NCBI GenBank assembly: GCA_026075535.2
Contig: AP026540.1
Location: 9,114,001-9,178,000 of the forward strand
DNA: 64,000 nt
Direction of reading: 5' to 3'
Source of the DNA: Tricholoma matsutake
Lineage: Eukaryota; Basidiomycota; Agaricomycetes; Agaricales; Tricholomataceae
Shown piece by piece: positions 42,965 through 53,702 of the stretch. The position numbers and the translations under genes were made by a program. The notes beneath the pieces were generated by a model. The model searched no databases. It had not been told where the DNA came from and was given only the letters and a program-made list of their open reading frames with translations. Position 1 is the stretch's first letter, and the number at the start of each line of letters is the position of its first letter.

Positions 42965-45900
42965 ATGTCGTGGAATCGTGTCGTCACAAACGCTCACTGT
43001 GATTCCGATGGTCAACCATCTTTGACCGCCTCTGCTATCAAGGGTGTCCGGACGGCTTTGGATATCCCGGAACGCGAACTGAAGCGGTGGAGGCGAATTT
43101 TTGACACGAATGCGAAAGTGGTCAATGGCGAGAAGTGGGTGTGCAAGATATCGGCTTTCGCGACATCCCTAATGCCTGTTCGAAGGTTTCTTGACCCCGA
43201 TAGCTTTGTGAACGCCATTGCACCAAAGGAGGACTTGTCGAAGATTGGACGTGCCCAGTTTGCTATCCTTTTTCGTGTAGCAGATGCCTCGCGACGCGGT
43301 CTACTGTCATGGACCGACTTTACGGTGTTCCAGACACTTTTGAAGAGGCCTGACGCCGATTACTGGATGGCTTTCCAGTATTTTGACGTGTATGCCGTTT
43401 GCCCACCTCTCATGTCGAGTGACTTACGTTCTCCATTGTTAGGGATAATTCCGGTTTCATCACGTATGACGAGTTCAAAAGTGTGTTCAGCGCCAACATT
43501 GGACCTGATGCCATTCCTTTTGATTTTGACTGGCAAGCAACTTCCGAAGCCTGATGCTGATGGTGGCAACTCATATACCTTCCAGCGACTGGGTCAAATT
43601 ATACCTCGGCAAAAAGAATGGAACACACGTTCTAGGATGTCTGTCTCCTCAACCCTTTCTCACCAGATCTTCGGGTACTGATGTTGTCCAGATAACGAGT
43701 TTACACAGCTTATGAAGGGTTTGCAGGGCGAGCGCCTTCGTCAAGCTTTCAAGTATCTAGACGCGGATCAGGATGGGTTCATCCGTCCAGAGCAATTCAA
43801 ACGCATAATTCTAGCAAGTTCTTCTTCAGTCGTTCTGTTCATTTTTCTCACCTTCTGCCTTCCTAGGAAATTGCTGGCCATAAACTTTCAGAAGCAGTTA
43901 TAGAACGACTCCCCACTCTATGTACACTGAGCCCTGGACAACGCATCACTTATTCCGAAGTTATCGCGTTCCATAATGTTATACGACGTCAGTAAATCCT
44001 ATATTCTTTTTCGATGCATTGACTCTCGTGTTCCTCAGAGATGGATATGGTGGAACGGTCTGTTCAATACGAAGTTTTCAAATTTCTTTTCCATCTTACT
44101 TTAATGGGCATGAATAGGATTATACGGGAAGCAACAGCGAACAGCAAGGACGGGCGCATTGACCAATCAGATTTTCTTAATCATTCGGCTTCGAGCTCCC
44201 GGTACTCTTTATTCACTCCGATGGAAGCATCAATAATCTTTCACTTTGCTGGCCGAGGTGTCGCATCTCAAAGATTAGCTCTGATTGATTTCGCACAACT
44301 TTTGGATCCTCGGTGGATGGCTCCTCATGACGAGTTCGAAACGCAGGCTTCAAGCGCCTCTTCGTTTCTCCAAGGCTTCTTGCGTTCTGCATATAGTTTT
44401 GTTCAAGGCGGTATGTGAATTCAATTCAATGACTATTTATCAAGCTCATTTTTCATTTACAGGTGTTGCGGGAGCCTTTGGTGCAACTATTGTGTATCCT
44501 ATTGATATGGGTAAGTAACCAAATATTCTCATTAAACCAGACCTGCCGACCTTTTGACAGTCAAGGTGAGCCTTGGAGTCCTGACAAGTCGGCTAGAGCT
44601 AAGCTACAAGAATATTTCTTTCATAGACTCGGTAGGCTAACAGGGTTCCACTTGTGCTGGACTTAATCTTGGTTTCAGGATGCAAAATCAGCGAAGTACG
44701 GTTGTTGGCCAACTTTTGTACCAAAATAGCATAGACTGTGCGCGGAAAATCTTTCGGAATGAGGGCTTCCTAGGATTCTACCGTGGTCTTGGCCCTCAGC
44801 TTATTGTAGGTGTTGCGGTGGTCTTACCTCTGTAGGCCTGAAAAGTTTCTACACAGGGTGTGGCTCCTGAAAAAGCAATTAAACTCACGGTCAACGACAT
44901 AATTCGAGCTGCAGCGATGGATCCTGAAACAGGACGAATAACGCTTGGGTGGGAGTTACTTGCTGGTGGTATGGCTGGTGGCTGTCAAGTGGTTCGTGAG
45001 AGGTGCTTTCTTGTTGATCCTATGCTAAACCAGCCAATAGGTTTTTACAAATCCTTTAGAGATTGTGTATGTCCCATGCTACTCGTGAAATAATGGTTAC
45101 GAACCCCATCCCCTCAGAAAAATCCGCCTGCAGATCCAAGGTGAGGCGGCCAAAGTAGAAGGTGCTGTGTCAAAGGGCGCGGTGCACATCATCCGACAGT
45201 TGGGCGTCCTTGGACTCTACAGGGGTGCCAGTGCTTGTTTGCTTCGCGATATTCCCTTCTCTGCTATCTACTTCCCTGCATATTCACACCTGAAGAAGGA
45301 TGTTTTCCATGAAGGGTACAATGGCAAGCAGCTATCATTCCTGGAGACCTTAGGATCGGCCGCCATAGCGTGCGTTGTTATTTCCAACATTGACTGTTAT
45401 TTTATCTTTCTCTTCTATCAGTGGAATGCCCGCGGCATACCTTACAACACCAGCAGGTTCAGAAGCTAATAGACTATTAGTTAGCTGCGGCACGCTGACA
45501 TACTATACATATGTTACTAGATGTCGTAAAGACCAGACTACAGGTTGAAGCAAGAAAAGGACAAACACATTACAGGGGCTTACAGGACGCCTTCGTTAAA
45601 ATATGTGAGATTGATTTTTTTTTTCTTCGTTATGTGTAGCATGTTGATTAACGGTAATAGATCGAGAAGAGGGGTTCCGTGCCTTGTTCAAAGGTGGCCT
45701 TGCCAGGGTGCTGAGGAGCAGTCCACAATTTGGTTTCACTCTTCTTGGTGATTATCTGTGGCCAATTCAAATGAGCCCATGTTGAAGTAGTTTTGCAGGC
45801 TATGAAACTTTGAAGAAATTCGTAAGTCGTGGTGATTTTGTCGCTGTATACCCAGATTGGTTAGGATTATTGGGTTTTTTTCTGCAGTTTCCCGTAAGTT

Positions 45901-46142
45901 ATTTTTACTCAAACGATGTGCGAATTCTGATCTAGAGCCACAAGTATCCGTGGGATGAGAAACCTCGTCAGGTTGAGATGGCGCTTACCTCGCAACCAAC
46001 GGACTTGGAGAAGATTCGCTCACGGAATGCTCTCAAGATACTGTTGGATGTGCATGGTGATTTTGGTCGGAGGGCGTGGTCGTCGGGGGTGCCACTGTCG
46101 CTATCGTCACCAAGGTTGTCCTCCCGATCTAATAGTACATAA
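42965..46142 (+). CDS. AGC1: Calcium-binding mitochondrial aspartate/glutamate carrier (Aralar/AGC1 type)
   Basis: Inner-membrane exchanger of aspartate and glutamate with an N-terminal EF-hand regulatory domain. By hand it has 21 exons and 703 aa, within the usual range. Seen: EF-hand segments ([30 protein letters not shown]), then three carrier repeats with PIDMVKTRMQ, PLEIVKIRLQ and [10 protein letters not shown] signatures and glycine-rich GGVAGAFGA. Exon ends: 43134, 43389, 43532, 43638, 43813, 43987, 44057, 44410, 44510, 44565, 44631, 44805, 44991, 45066, 45369, 45456, 45604, 45747, 45821, 45893, 46142. Introns 43533-43585 (GCAAGC) and 43814-43866 (GCAAGT) are GC-AG. Exons 44561-44565 and 44627-44631 are 5 nt each; 45888-45893 is 6 nt. 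The first carrier signature only reads correctly if both 5-nt exons are used. Identity is certain; the extreme C-terminus is less so. Confidence 0.92.
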
Positions 46143-46605
46143 GATGAGTATCGATCTATCGTAAATGGAATATTGATCTATCGTAGAGTGTTATAGATAG
46201 ACAATGATGACCAGAGTAATATATGTATGCATCCATCCATGGAGACGAAGTGTTGATATCAAAGGCCTGTCATCGGTTGCGATGGGTCAGCCGATGGGAT
46301 AAGAACGAACTGCCCGGGCTTTCTTTCTCTCTCTTGCCCATCTCTTTTCGTTCGTTTCGTTTCTTTTCGTTCTCCTCGACTTACTGTCATTTCATTTCGT
46401 TCTCTTTCTCCGGTGAGTTTCCTCACCTTCTCGCTCCCTCGTGTATGACCAACCTTGCTCCCAGAGCCCTTGTCTCTTCCACTCGACGTGCCATAATTAC
46501 TATTTGCTGCTAGACAGTGCCCACACCAGCGTAGACCGCTAATTCGTCTTCCACTTCAATTTCGGCATTTATATTACAGCACCACGCAGCCCACTTTCAT
46601 TCATT
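46143..46605. other. Intergenic region, carrier to secreted-protein gene
   Basis: 463 bp. A pyrimidine-rich stretch with repeated TTTCGTT/TTCTTTCT units at 46320-46410 precedes the secreted-protein gene and is typical of fungal promoters. No gene is seen. Confidence 0.35.
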
Positions 46606-48227
46606 ATGAAGTCAATCTTCTTCGGTCTTACCCTTGTCAACGTAGCTACTGCTCAGGTGGTTATTGGACTCTCAATGATGTCGGACCTGGGGTCTTCTGC
46701 AACCGCGCAGCCGTCTAGCTCGAGTTCGGGGAGCAGCTCTGCGCCCAATGTGTCTTCAGGGACCAGCTCACTCTCCTCGATCTCTGCAGCCCCTCCATCC
46801 CAGCACACCCCTCCACCTTCGTCTTCAACAAGCTTTTATCAGCAGATGCCGTATGAGTCTTACAAGAGCGGAGGCTATAAAAGCTTGGACTGTGGGTATG
46901 GTTACACAAAGTCTTCGGACGGTCATTGTCAGCCTGAGTCTTGGGTATCCCGTCTTGTCTACTTAACTAGTTCTAGTCTCTTATATTTCTCTCCACAGTA
47001 TAATACGCAGGGAGAGGGTTGCTACGCGACAACTATTATCAACCACATGTACGTAGCATAATCGTTGTCCTCGCGTCCTCATCACATTCTCCCCAGTAAT
47101 TCGTGCAACAACTACGGTTACACCGTGACAATGACCGAGCAGAATACAGTTACAATGACCATGGTAAGTCGCTTGTTCTTACTACATTGCTCCTCTGTCA
47201 CCTGCTGTCATGAGTCTAGACCCAGACCGTACCAACCACCATCACGATGCATGAGACCGCCACCATGTTCGTCACCAGCGTCCAGAAAGTAACCCAAACT
47301 TCCGTCCTCACGTCCATTGAGGTCATGCCTACGACCCGAATTTGGGTGTCTACCGAGGTCATCAACAAGACCCAGACAATGGAGCACACTCTCACTGCCA
47401 CCGAGACCCAAACCCAAACGAACATTTACACACAGACCGACACACAGACAGATACCGCTACCAAGACCCTTAAAGAGACTCAGACGAACTTTGTCACTAG
47501 CACTGAACTGAGTACCATTGTTCAGCCGACGACCTATACAAGTGTCTGGGTCAGCACACAAGTCATTGATAAAGTAAAGCTCGATGCATGGTCCCTCTAC
47601 TTTTTCATATCCTGATTCAAATTCTAGACACAAACTGTCTTGCAGACGCAGACTGCAACGGTCACAGACAAGATGACTTTGGTTCAGACTGCTACCCAGA
47701 CTCAGACAATGACAGATCATGTCACTATGACAGATACTGTCACGAAGGTTGCACCTACGACCATTACTTCGATTTGGGTGCAGACCCAAACTATGGACAA
47801 TGTGAGCTTCTATATCTCTCATCCAGGCGAATCGAGAACGGCATGGAATTAACTTCATATTTTAGACCAAAACGGTCATGAACACCGTTACGTCCACGAT
47901 GGTCGAGAACAAAACCTATATTCAAACAACGACTTACCTATCAACAGCGACCGCCACAGAAACGCAGAAAGTCCTTGAGACTGGTCTTTCAGCTTGTCTT
48001 GGCAAGGTGATTGTATTCGCCACTGATGCTTGAAATCTGTCCTTATATTCTTGGGGTAGTGCAAGTCTACGTGGTCCTTGATGCCTGGTAACAGCAGCAG
48101 TTACAATACCTATGCTTCCAGCCCGGCGACTTTCATGTCTTACAGCATGGCAGCAGCAACGTCTAGCCCAAGCAGTCCTTATGGTGGTTCTTCGTCTGGC
48201 TCCTACCCGGGCTCCAGTGGCTACTGA
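46606..48227 (+). CDS. Secreted Thr/Ser-rich protein with TQT-type repeats
   Basis: Seven exons (46606-46944, 46999-47048, 47097-47163, 47220-47573, 47628-47801, 47866-48006, 48060-48227) give 430 aa. A signal peptide is evident (MKSIFFGLTLVNVATA, then Gln). A Ser/Pro-rich region follows, then a conserved-looking block with YGYTKSSDGHCQPESW and a few cysteines, then about 250 residues dominated by TQT/TATET/TVT repeats (for example TNIYTQTDTQTDTATKT), probably heavily O-glycosylated. It ends GSYPGSSGY without a GPI or membrane anchor, so secretion or cell-wall association is likely. The family is not recognised. A 216-codon antisense frame (47858-47208) is a shadow of the repeats. Confidence 0.75.
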
Positions 48228-48483
48228 ATGATATTTCGCTTTTGGGCTGCTAGTAGACTTTTGCTGCCTCATGTTTCGGACTTCATGATACCTTATGTTA
48301 CACACTTCCAATGATTCAGTGCTTTACAAAAAATTATCCATTCAGGCGCAGGGTTTTAATCGCGCGATAGGCTTCAAAATGCAACCTCGTTCCTGTGCTG
48401 CACCTGCTTTTCTGTTTAGATAATTTGGCGCTTTAAATTTACTAAACAAACAAAGAGTTGCCGCAAATCTACAATCGCTGAAC
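48228..48483. other. Intergenic region before the thioredoxin gene
   Basis: 256 bp holding the 3' end of the secreted-protein gene and the presumed promoter of the thioredoxin-like gene. Nothing else is seen. Confidence 0.3.
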
Positions 48484-49078
48484 ATGCCTCTACGTATTGC
48501 TGAACATGTTGGAGAACCACACTCGCTGGCGTGTGTTCCAGAACAATTCGTGATCTTCTACTCTAGTGTAGTTGATGGAAAATTGTGGTGTCCTGTGCTT
48601 AAAGGATATCCTTCCCTATCGATTGCCATGCTGATTTATTACTGTAGGACTGTCGAGATGTCCAAGAGCAGGTGCAGAAGACATTCGAAACATCTGATGG
48701 CCCTTCAGCATTGATAGTTTACGTCGGTGACAAGACAGAGTGAGGAACTAGTACTGTCCGTTCAACAGAACTGTGAATGACTAATGTTTATTTTACTGGC
48801 AGGTGGAAATCCCCTTCGAATATTTTCCGTGGTGAACCATGGAACCTTTCGAGCATACCGACGATTGTCAGACTACATAATGTATGATAACCTTCTCCCC
48901 GCGCTCTCGAGTTGCTGATAACATCTGTGAACCGCCTTAGGGTGTTGAAGATGCCCGACTTGTTGAAAGAGACATATCCCGGTATTTGGCATCATTAATA
49001 GTAGCGGTCAAACATACCGATTCAACGGCGATCCAAGGCGCAGATTCCGAGGGCGGTTCGGTTCAACGACTTGAGTGA
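48484..49078 (+). CDS. Thioredoxin-like protein of the TXNDC17/DUF953 family
   Basis: Small cytosolic disulfide reductase family (TRP14). Exons 48484-48594, 48648-48739, 48803-48881 and 48941-49078 give 139 aa. Seen: QFVIFYSSVVDGKLWCPDCRDVQ, where WCPDC is the family active site, then ALIVYVGDKTEWKSPSN, and IPTIVRLHNG with the cis-Pro. The intron 48595-48647 splits the active site between Pro and Asp. About 30 residues after the thioredoxin core (SLIVAVKHTD...QRLE) are extra compared with the usual 120-130 aa. All introns are GT-AG. Confidence 0.88.
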
Positions 49079-49541
49079 CGACTCAACGTTCAACTTTCTG
49101 ATTTCTTATGATAAAATTACATAACATCGACTCCTGTTCGTGAAAACTTCGACGCTGATTCTTTTGACCCCCACTATTCAAGGGTGATCATAGTCTGAGT
49201 AGTCATAGTGCAAACCTTGTCTCGCTCTTTCACCCCCTCGGTTCATACAAATAATAAGTATGGATTAATGCAGACAATAATCCAGGTTGATAGGCGTGGA
49301 GCCAAGCCAGCGATGTTCATCGAACAGGGAATACTGAATGTGAGAACACCAGCGGTCAAACACTCGGGGGTACGTTTGTCCGACCAAAACTGTCTCAGGA
49401 ATAACCTGAACGGCCCCTCGTCGCTACCAATGGCAAGCACCATCGCAGTCAGGGAATTCAATCACAGCAATGCGTAAAAGCGTCGACCACTCTTGTCGTT
49501 TCGCTCAACTATGAATGAGTAGAACCTGAAAGCCAAATATA
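49079..49541. other. Intergenic region, no supported gene
   Basis: 463 bp between the thioredoxin gene and the 3' end of the first GTPase gene (convergent). An 89-codon plus-strand frame at 49208-49477 has no recognisable domain and is not supported. Confidence 0.3.
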
Positions 49542-51505
49542 TCAGCCTTGTTGAATATGCCTGCAATCGACAGTCATACCACAAGAACAATGAGGAGGTG
49601 GCGAGGAATTGGCTCGAGCTGCAATCTCAGCGCCTAACCGATCAATGGCCTGGCGAGTGCGAATTGCACAGCTCATCTGAAATGTCAGTCAACGAGAATG
49701 TAAAGGAAACCGATGTGATGGGAAGAAACCTCAAAAAGATGGCAAGCATTATTGATGCGCTCACTACATGCTGCGATGAGATTAGCATCACCTGCTTGGT
49801 GTATGTAGGCACTCGCTCTTCTTCGCTGGGAACGTCTTCTTTTTATGAGGCCGTCAACTGCTTTAAGTTCCCTGGAGCAAGCTGGGGTGTTAACGAGATG
49901 AAAGCGTAAAACCGCCAAGTGAAGCATACGCGATAAGATCATCTACAATCTGTTTGGTGTCATCAGGTACGTTTCCACTTTGGATGTTATCCGTAATACC
50001 GACGACAAACCGAGCGGCCGTTTGAGTCAAAGAGAAAAGCGCAACATCGTTTCTTCTCATGCCCTTCGAAGCAATCAATCGCAATCAGAGGTTCAGACAT
50101 AGGAATATACCTCAACTGATTCTGCGATGGTTAATGCCAAACCAACGGCGCCCTTGAGAGGAGCAAGTGTAGTCCCGTTGGCGATGTCCCGAGCGTGCCT
50201 CAGAGCTGAGATAGTGGCCACTAGTTTCCCTGAATAATGAGGTTCAGGGAGGTCGTTATTGTCGGCCGCAGATGGTATCCTGGTGATTGACCACAGTGAT
50301 TCCGATTTGTGAAGACCGAAGCGCGATTGAAGTGGCATCGGTTCTGGAGAGATTGGGTACAGCATCTCGGTCGGGTTATTTAACTTATCTCTCTGATTCG
50401 TCACCTCTTCGAGTCGATGTTTAACTGTGGCAGTCTCCTTGGCGATGTTTCCGTAGCCTGCACCTGGTCTTCCTCGCAAGCGTGCTTCGAGTTTAGTTAC
50501 AGTGTCTCGGAGCTGGCTGATAACGTTTTCAAACCATTGAAACAGAGCGGAACCAGCTGAAGTATAGACAAGTGATTTACCCTCGTCGACCAGTTCCACC
50601 TGCAATTGTACTGGGAGCGGTGTGCCGTTCAAGTGATCTACAATTGCCCAAACGGATTCATGGTTGTAATCAAAGCGCAAGATTCGGGATCCAGCGCTGA
50701 CCATCGGTTTCCAATAATTAGTCCGAAGCTCCTCTTCACGGGATAACGCAGTCGCCGCGTCATCAACTTCACTCCACATGGTTGTAACGAGTATTACATT
50801 GCGCAGCGCATTGACGCCACACAGCCTCTGAAACATGTGGAGATTTTTTAGAGGGGTTCCGGCCATTCTATTATCTGTGATGCGATGAAGGAATAGGAGG
50901 CCATTCAAAACGATACCGCGCTTATAACTGAAGTATAACAAAACTGTCAGAAAGGCCAACTTAGTGTTCAGAAGATTATTCACGTTTTTTCCAGCCAGTC
51001 GGCGATGGCCTGTAAGATGTCGGTATCCTTTGTGTTGGTGTCATCGAAGCCGGGAGTATCAACGAAAACAACTTTGCGACTGCTGTCCATTGGATGAGGA
51101 ACACTGAAAGCCTGAACTTTGGAAGTGCATGAGCGCAATTTGTGTCCCACGACAGCACGATCTTGTCCTATTGCAAGATTTATAAACTGTTTCCAACGAT
51201 TAGCTGAGGAGGGGGAAAATGGGCGTATTTACCGAGCTTTTTCCAGATCCAGTTGCGCCCGTTACACTGCTCGAAATCGAAATCGATATCTATCTTTCTT
51301 TCTGAAATTCAACGTGCACTTACGCTATAATCACATCTTTGCCCGACACCCCAGGAAGAGGATCATCTGAGGTGATGCCGACTGAGGGCATATCTGTAAG
51401 GGAGACCGAGTCCGTGGCCCGACATGTCGATGATTGCGACTTTGAAGGGACGCGAGGTGAAGTGTCTGTACTTGGAGATTGCGTGTGTATCGAGGGTGAC
51501 GGCAT
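49542..51505 (-). CDS. P-loop GTPase of the basidiomycete AIG1-like family, gene 1 (longest)
   Basis: Seven exons (51505-51324, 51266-51233, 51186-50984, 50927-50111, 50063-49930, 49871-49730, 49676-49542) give 548 aa. After a 50-residue Ser/Pro/Thr-rich leader: DVIIAVTGATGSGKSS (G1/Walker A), GHKLRSCTSKV, VVFVDTPGFDDT (G3), LFLHRITDNRMAGTPLKNL (family signature), VILVTTMWSEVDD (position of G4), then a long helical tail. The tail carries an additional C-terminal domain (RRNDVALFSL, IKRRRSQRRRASAYI, RINNACHLFE) which the three neighbours lack. Intron positions in the G domain are shared with the neighbours: after the residue preceding G1, after GKSS, and inside EKT|Y. Substrate is presumably GTP; the biological role is unknown. 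Confidence 0.88.
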
Positions 51506-52330
51506 AATCGATAATGTGGATGACTCGGAAGAGCCTGAAAGGACAACCTGAAGTAAATATCATGCTAACTTAGAACCTCGTGTGTTACATCGTCGAACTC
51601 GGCGTCTTTGGTGACATACATAGACGCTTGGCTGCGGGCTGTCACATACACGTGATCGGATGTAATGCATACACGTTGTGTTCTTCACTTCAGCTGACCC
51701 CCGTAGCAATATCTCGGGCCATGTTTTCCATGACAGATGTCCTCGCCGATTAATCGATTGCCACCGAGATTCTCTGCGATGCTACTTGGAACTTACAAGA
51801 ATAGAAACTCGATATTCCTTTCAAGATTGAAGAGCCTGAAAAATGTAAGGAGTTCGACGCGTCACTGGGAAAATGTATCAGGGAGACTTTTGAGCATTAT
51901 ACGTAAGATCTCACATTGGGAACCACGTTCTGTTGGATATCGTGCCGTAGTACACCGTGGTTGCTGCGAGGCTCAGCCAATTATGGTATACTATCCTAAA
52001 CGCGTGGGCTGAGCCGTCCTTTGATCGATATCGATTAAACACGAGGCTGCTGCCACATTCCGTTCAACGATTTAGCCTTTCTTGTTTATCGTGATTACCC
52101 TCACCAATACCCGAATCACTTTGTAGAACGCGATGAGTCACTCGTACGCGCTCTTCTGTTTTGTTGATATCTTCAAGACCAACCTGACTTGCCACTACCG
52201 ATAGGAAATCTCCTCAGCTAGAATCTCAACAGCCACGCAAACATATAACCATGACAAACTTCATGCGGTCCGTGCCACTTCAATTTTAGTGACTTGCCTG
52301 TTGAAGAGCCCGGCACAGGAAGCACTTTTC
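51506..52330. other. Divergent intergenic region between GTPase gene 1 and the repeat-exon gene
   Basis: 825 bp. A 91-codon plus-strand frame at 51737-52012 (KSLKNVRSSTRHWENVSGR) might be a remnant exon, but no family was recognised. Promoters of both flanking genes probably lie here. Confidence 0.3.
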
Positions 52331-53673
52331 GTTATTGGGCAGCGTCAGCTCTAAAACCCAAGAGGACTTGTTTGATACCACGCAAGACCAGATCAATAAG
52401 TCGTGCGTAGCACTCGTTTGTTTTGACGCTCAGAATTCCTTAGAATGTCGACCAAGGTGGGATGTTGCTAATATCGCCCAGCCGCACTCTGCCACCTCCC
52501 ATTCATCGACAGTCACTGCCGAACGTCGGATTTCCCCTGAAGATCCCGCGATAGTCAAGCACGTTCTCTTAGATTCCTGGGGGTAACTAAACATCTTATA
52601 TATGTTCTGCAGAAACGGTACAGATCGCACGAGTAATCTCCATTTAGGACCGAATCGCTCCATTCCTGAAAGAGAACGTGACGATCTAGTAGTGCAGTTG
52701 TACGTACCATGCAAGCTATGTGGAGTAACGAGCCCAGATGTGTTTCATAGCAAAGATTCGGACGCCACGATTGATCAATCTGGGCGAGGTGGTTCAACCA
52801 CTCACGAAGGGAAACATGAAGACCGTGTGGAGCGTGGGTCGCCACGGTACGTATCGAGGTCATTTGAAAAATAAAAAGTTTAAATATGCACACCAGGCGA
52901 GAAATTTCTCCCGGAAAACAACGCGAAAACGCCAGTAACTATGGGCCAACTTTGTGCGTATCATCGATCCTCCGGAACACTGACTTAGATGTTTCACAGC
53001 AGCAAAAATGCCACAATATTTGAGTCCTCAACTGAAGTTGTTAGACGGTCAGATACCCTCACTTCCGAAGGGGAACGGAAAACGAAGCATGTTTTGTCGA
53101 TTATCTGGACTACATGGCTTATATGTTTCACAGACACACGTCAAAATCTAAGCCTGCAACCGAAGCCTCTGCGCTGGTGGATACTCTCACTCCGGATAAT
53201 AATGAAGGGAAACACCCAAGGAAGCATGAGTTAGTCTTGTACATATCATCGGTTATCTGGACTACGTGACTTAAATATTTCAGATACCCCACCATCTCCA
53301 TGCCCTCGAGTGAGGCCTCTGCTCAAGCGGATACTTCTACTCTTGATGGAAAACAAAAAGACTCAATAAAATATGAATCGGCTCCGTAAGTGTCATCTTG
53401 TGCATCTGGAAGAAAGGATTACCTTAGAACGTTCTCAGGTACCCATTGAAGTTCCAGACACATACTTCTGAAGAAATGGCCGTTGCTGAGAAGCCTGATT
53501 TGTAGGCGTCGTCTACGTTCAACAAAGCACGCAGCTTGACTTTCTACAGAAACAGTCGAGAGACCCCAGAGGCAACCCCAGACCAGGGCTTGATGGCTTC
53601 ACCACCACCCGACACTTCATTCGTCTTCGGGAAAAAGAAGAATTTCATTCGCAACATCTTCACCGTAAAATGA
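52331..53673 (+). CDS. Repeat-exon gene; possible N-terminal part of GTPase gene 2
   Basis: A chain of exons all bounded by phase-2 introns and with lengths divisible by three: 52613-52696 (84), 52751-52846 (96), 52897-52953 (57), 53000-53095 (96), 53134-53229 (96), 53284-53385 (102), 53439-53501 (63), then a last exon from 53550. The encoded text is polar and disordered. Several modules share a pattern like SEASA-x2-DT-x-T-x-D followed by K/R/H. It ends FGKKKNFIRNIFTVK and TGA at 53671. Alternatively GTAAAA at 53665 is a donor and AAG at 53720 the acceptor, which joins it in frame to the GTPase at 53721. The 5' end is not resolved: the frame before 52582 has no good ATG, and the first intron would be only 30 nt. 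Confidence 0.5.
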
Positions 53674-53702
53674 TCCATTGAACTTCAGTGTGATTCTCAC
53701 TT

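Noticed and set aside
47208..47858. 216-codon minus-strand open frame opposite the secreted Thr-rich gene
   Set aside because: It is a shadow of the Thr-codon repeats; the plus strand has a signal peptide, good introns and a consistent frame.
49208..49477. 89-codon plus-strand frame
   Set aside because: No domain, no splice context, lies between convergent genes.
51737..52012. 91-codon frame as an extra gene
   Set aside because: No recognisable family and no supporting exon; left as a possible remnant within the intergenic region.
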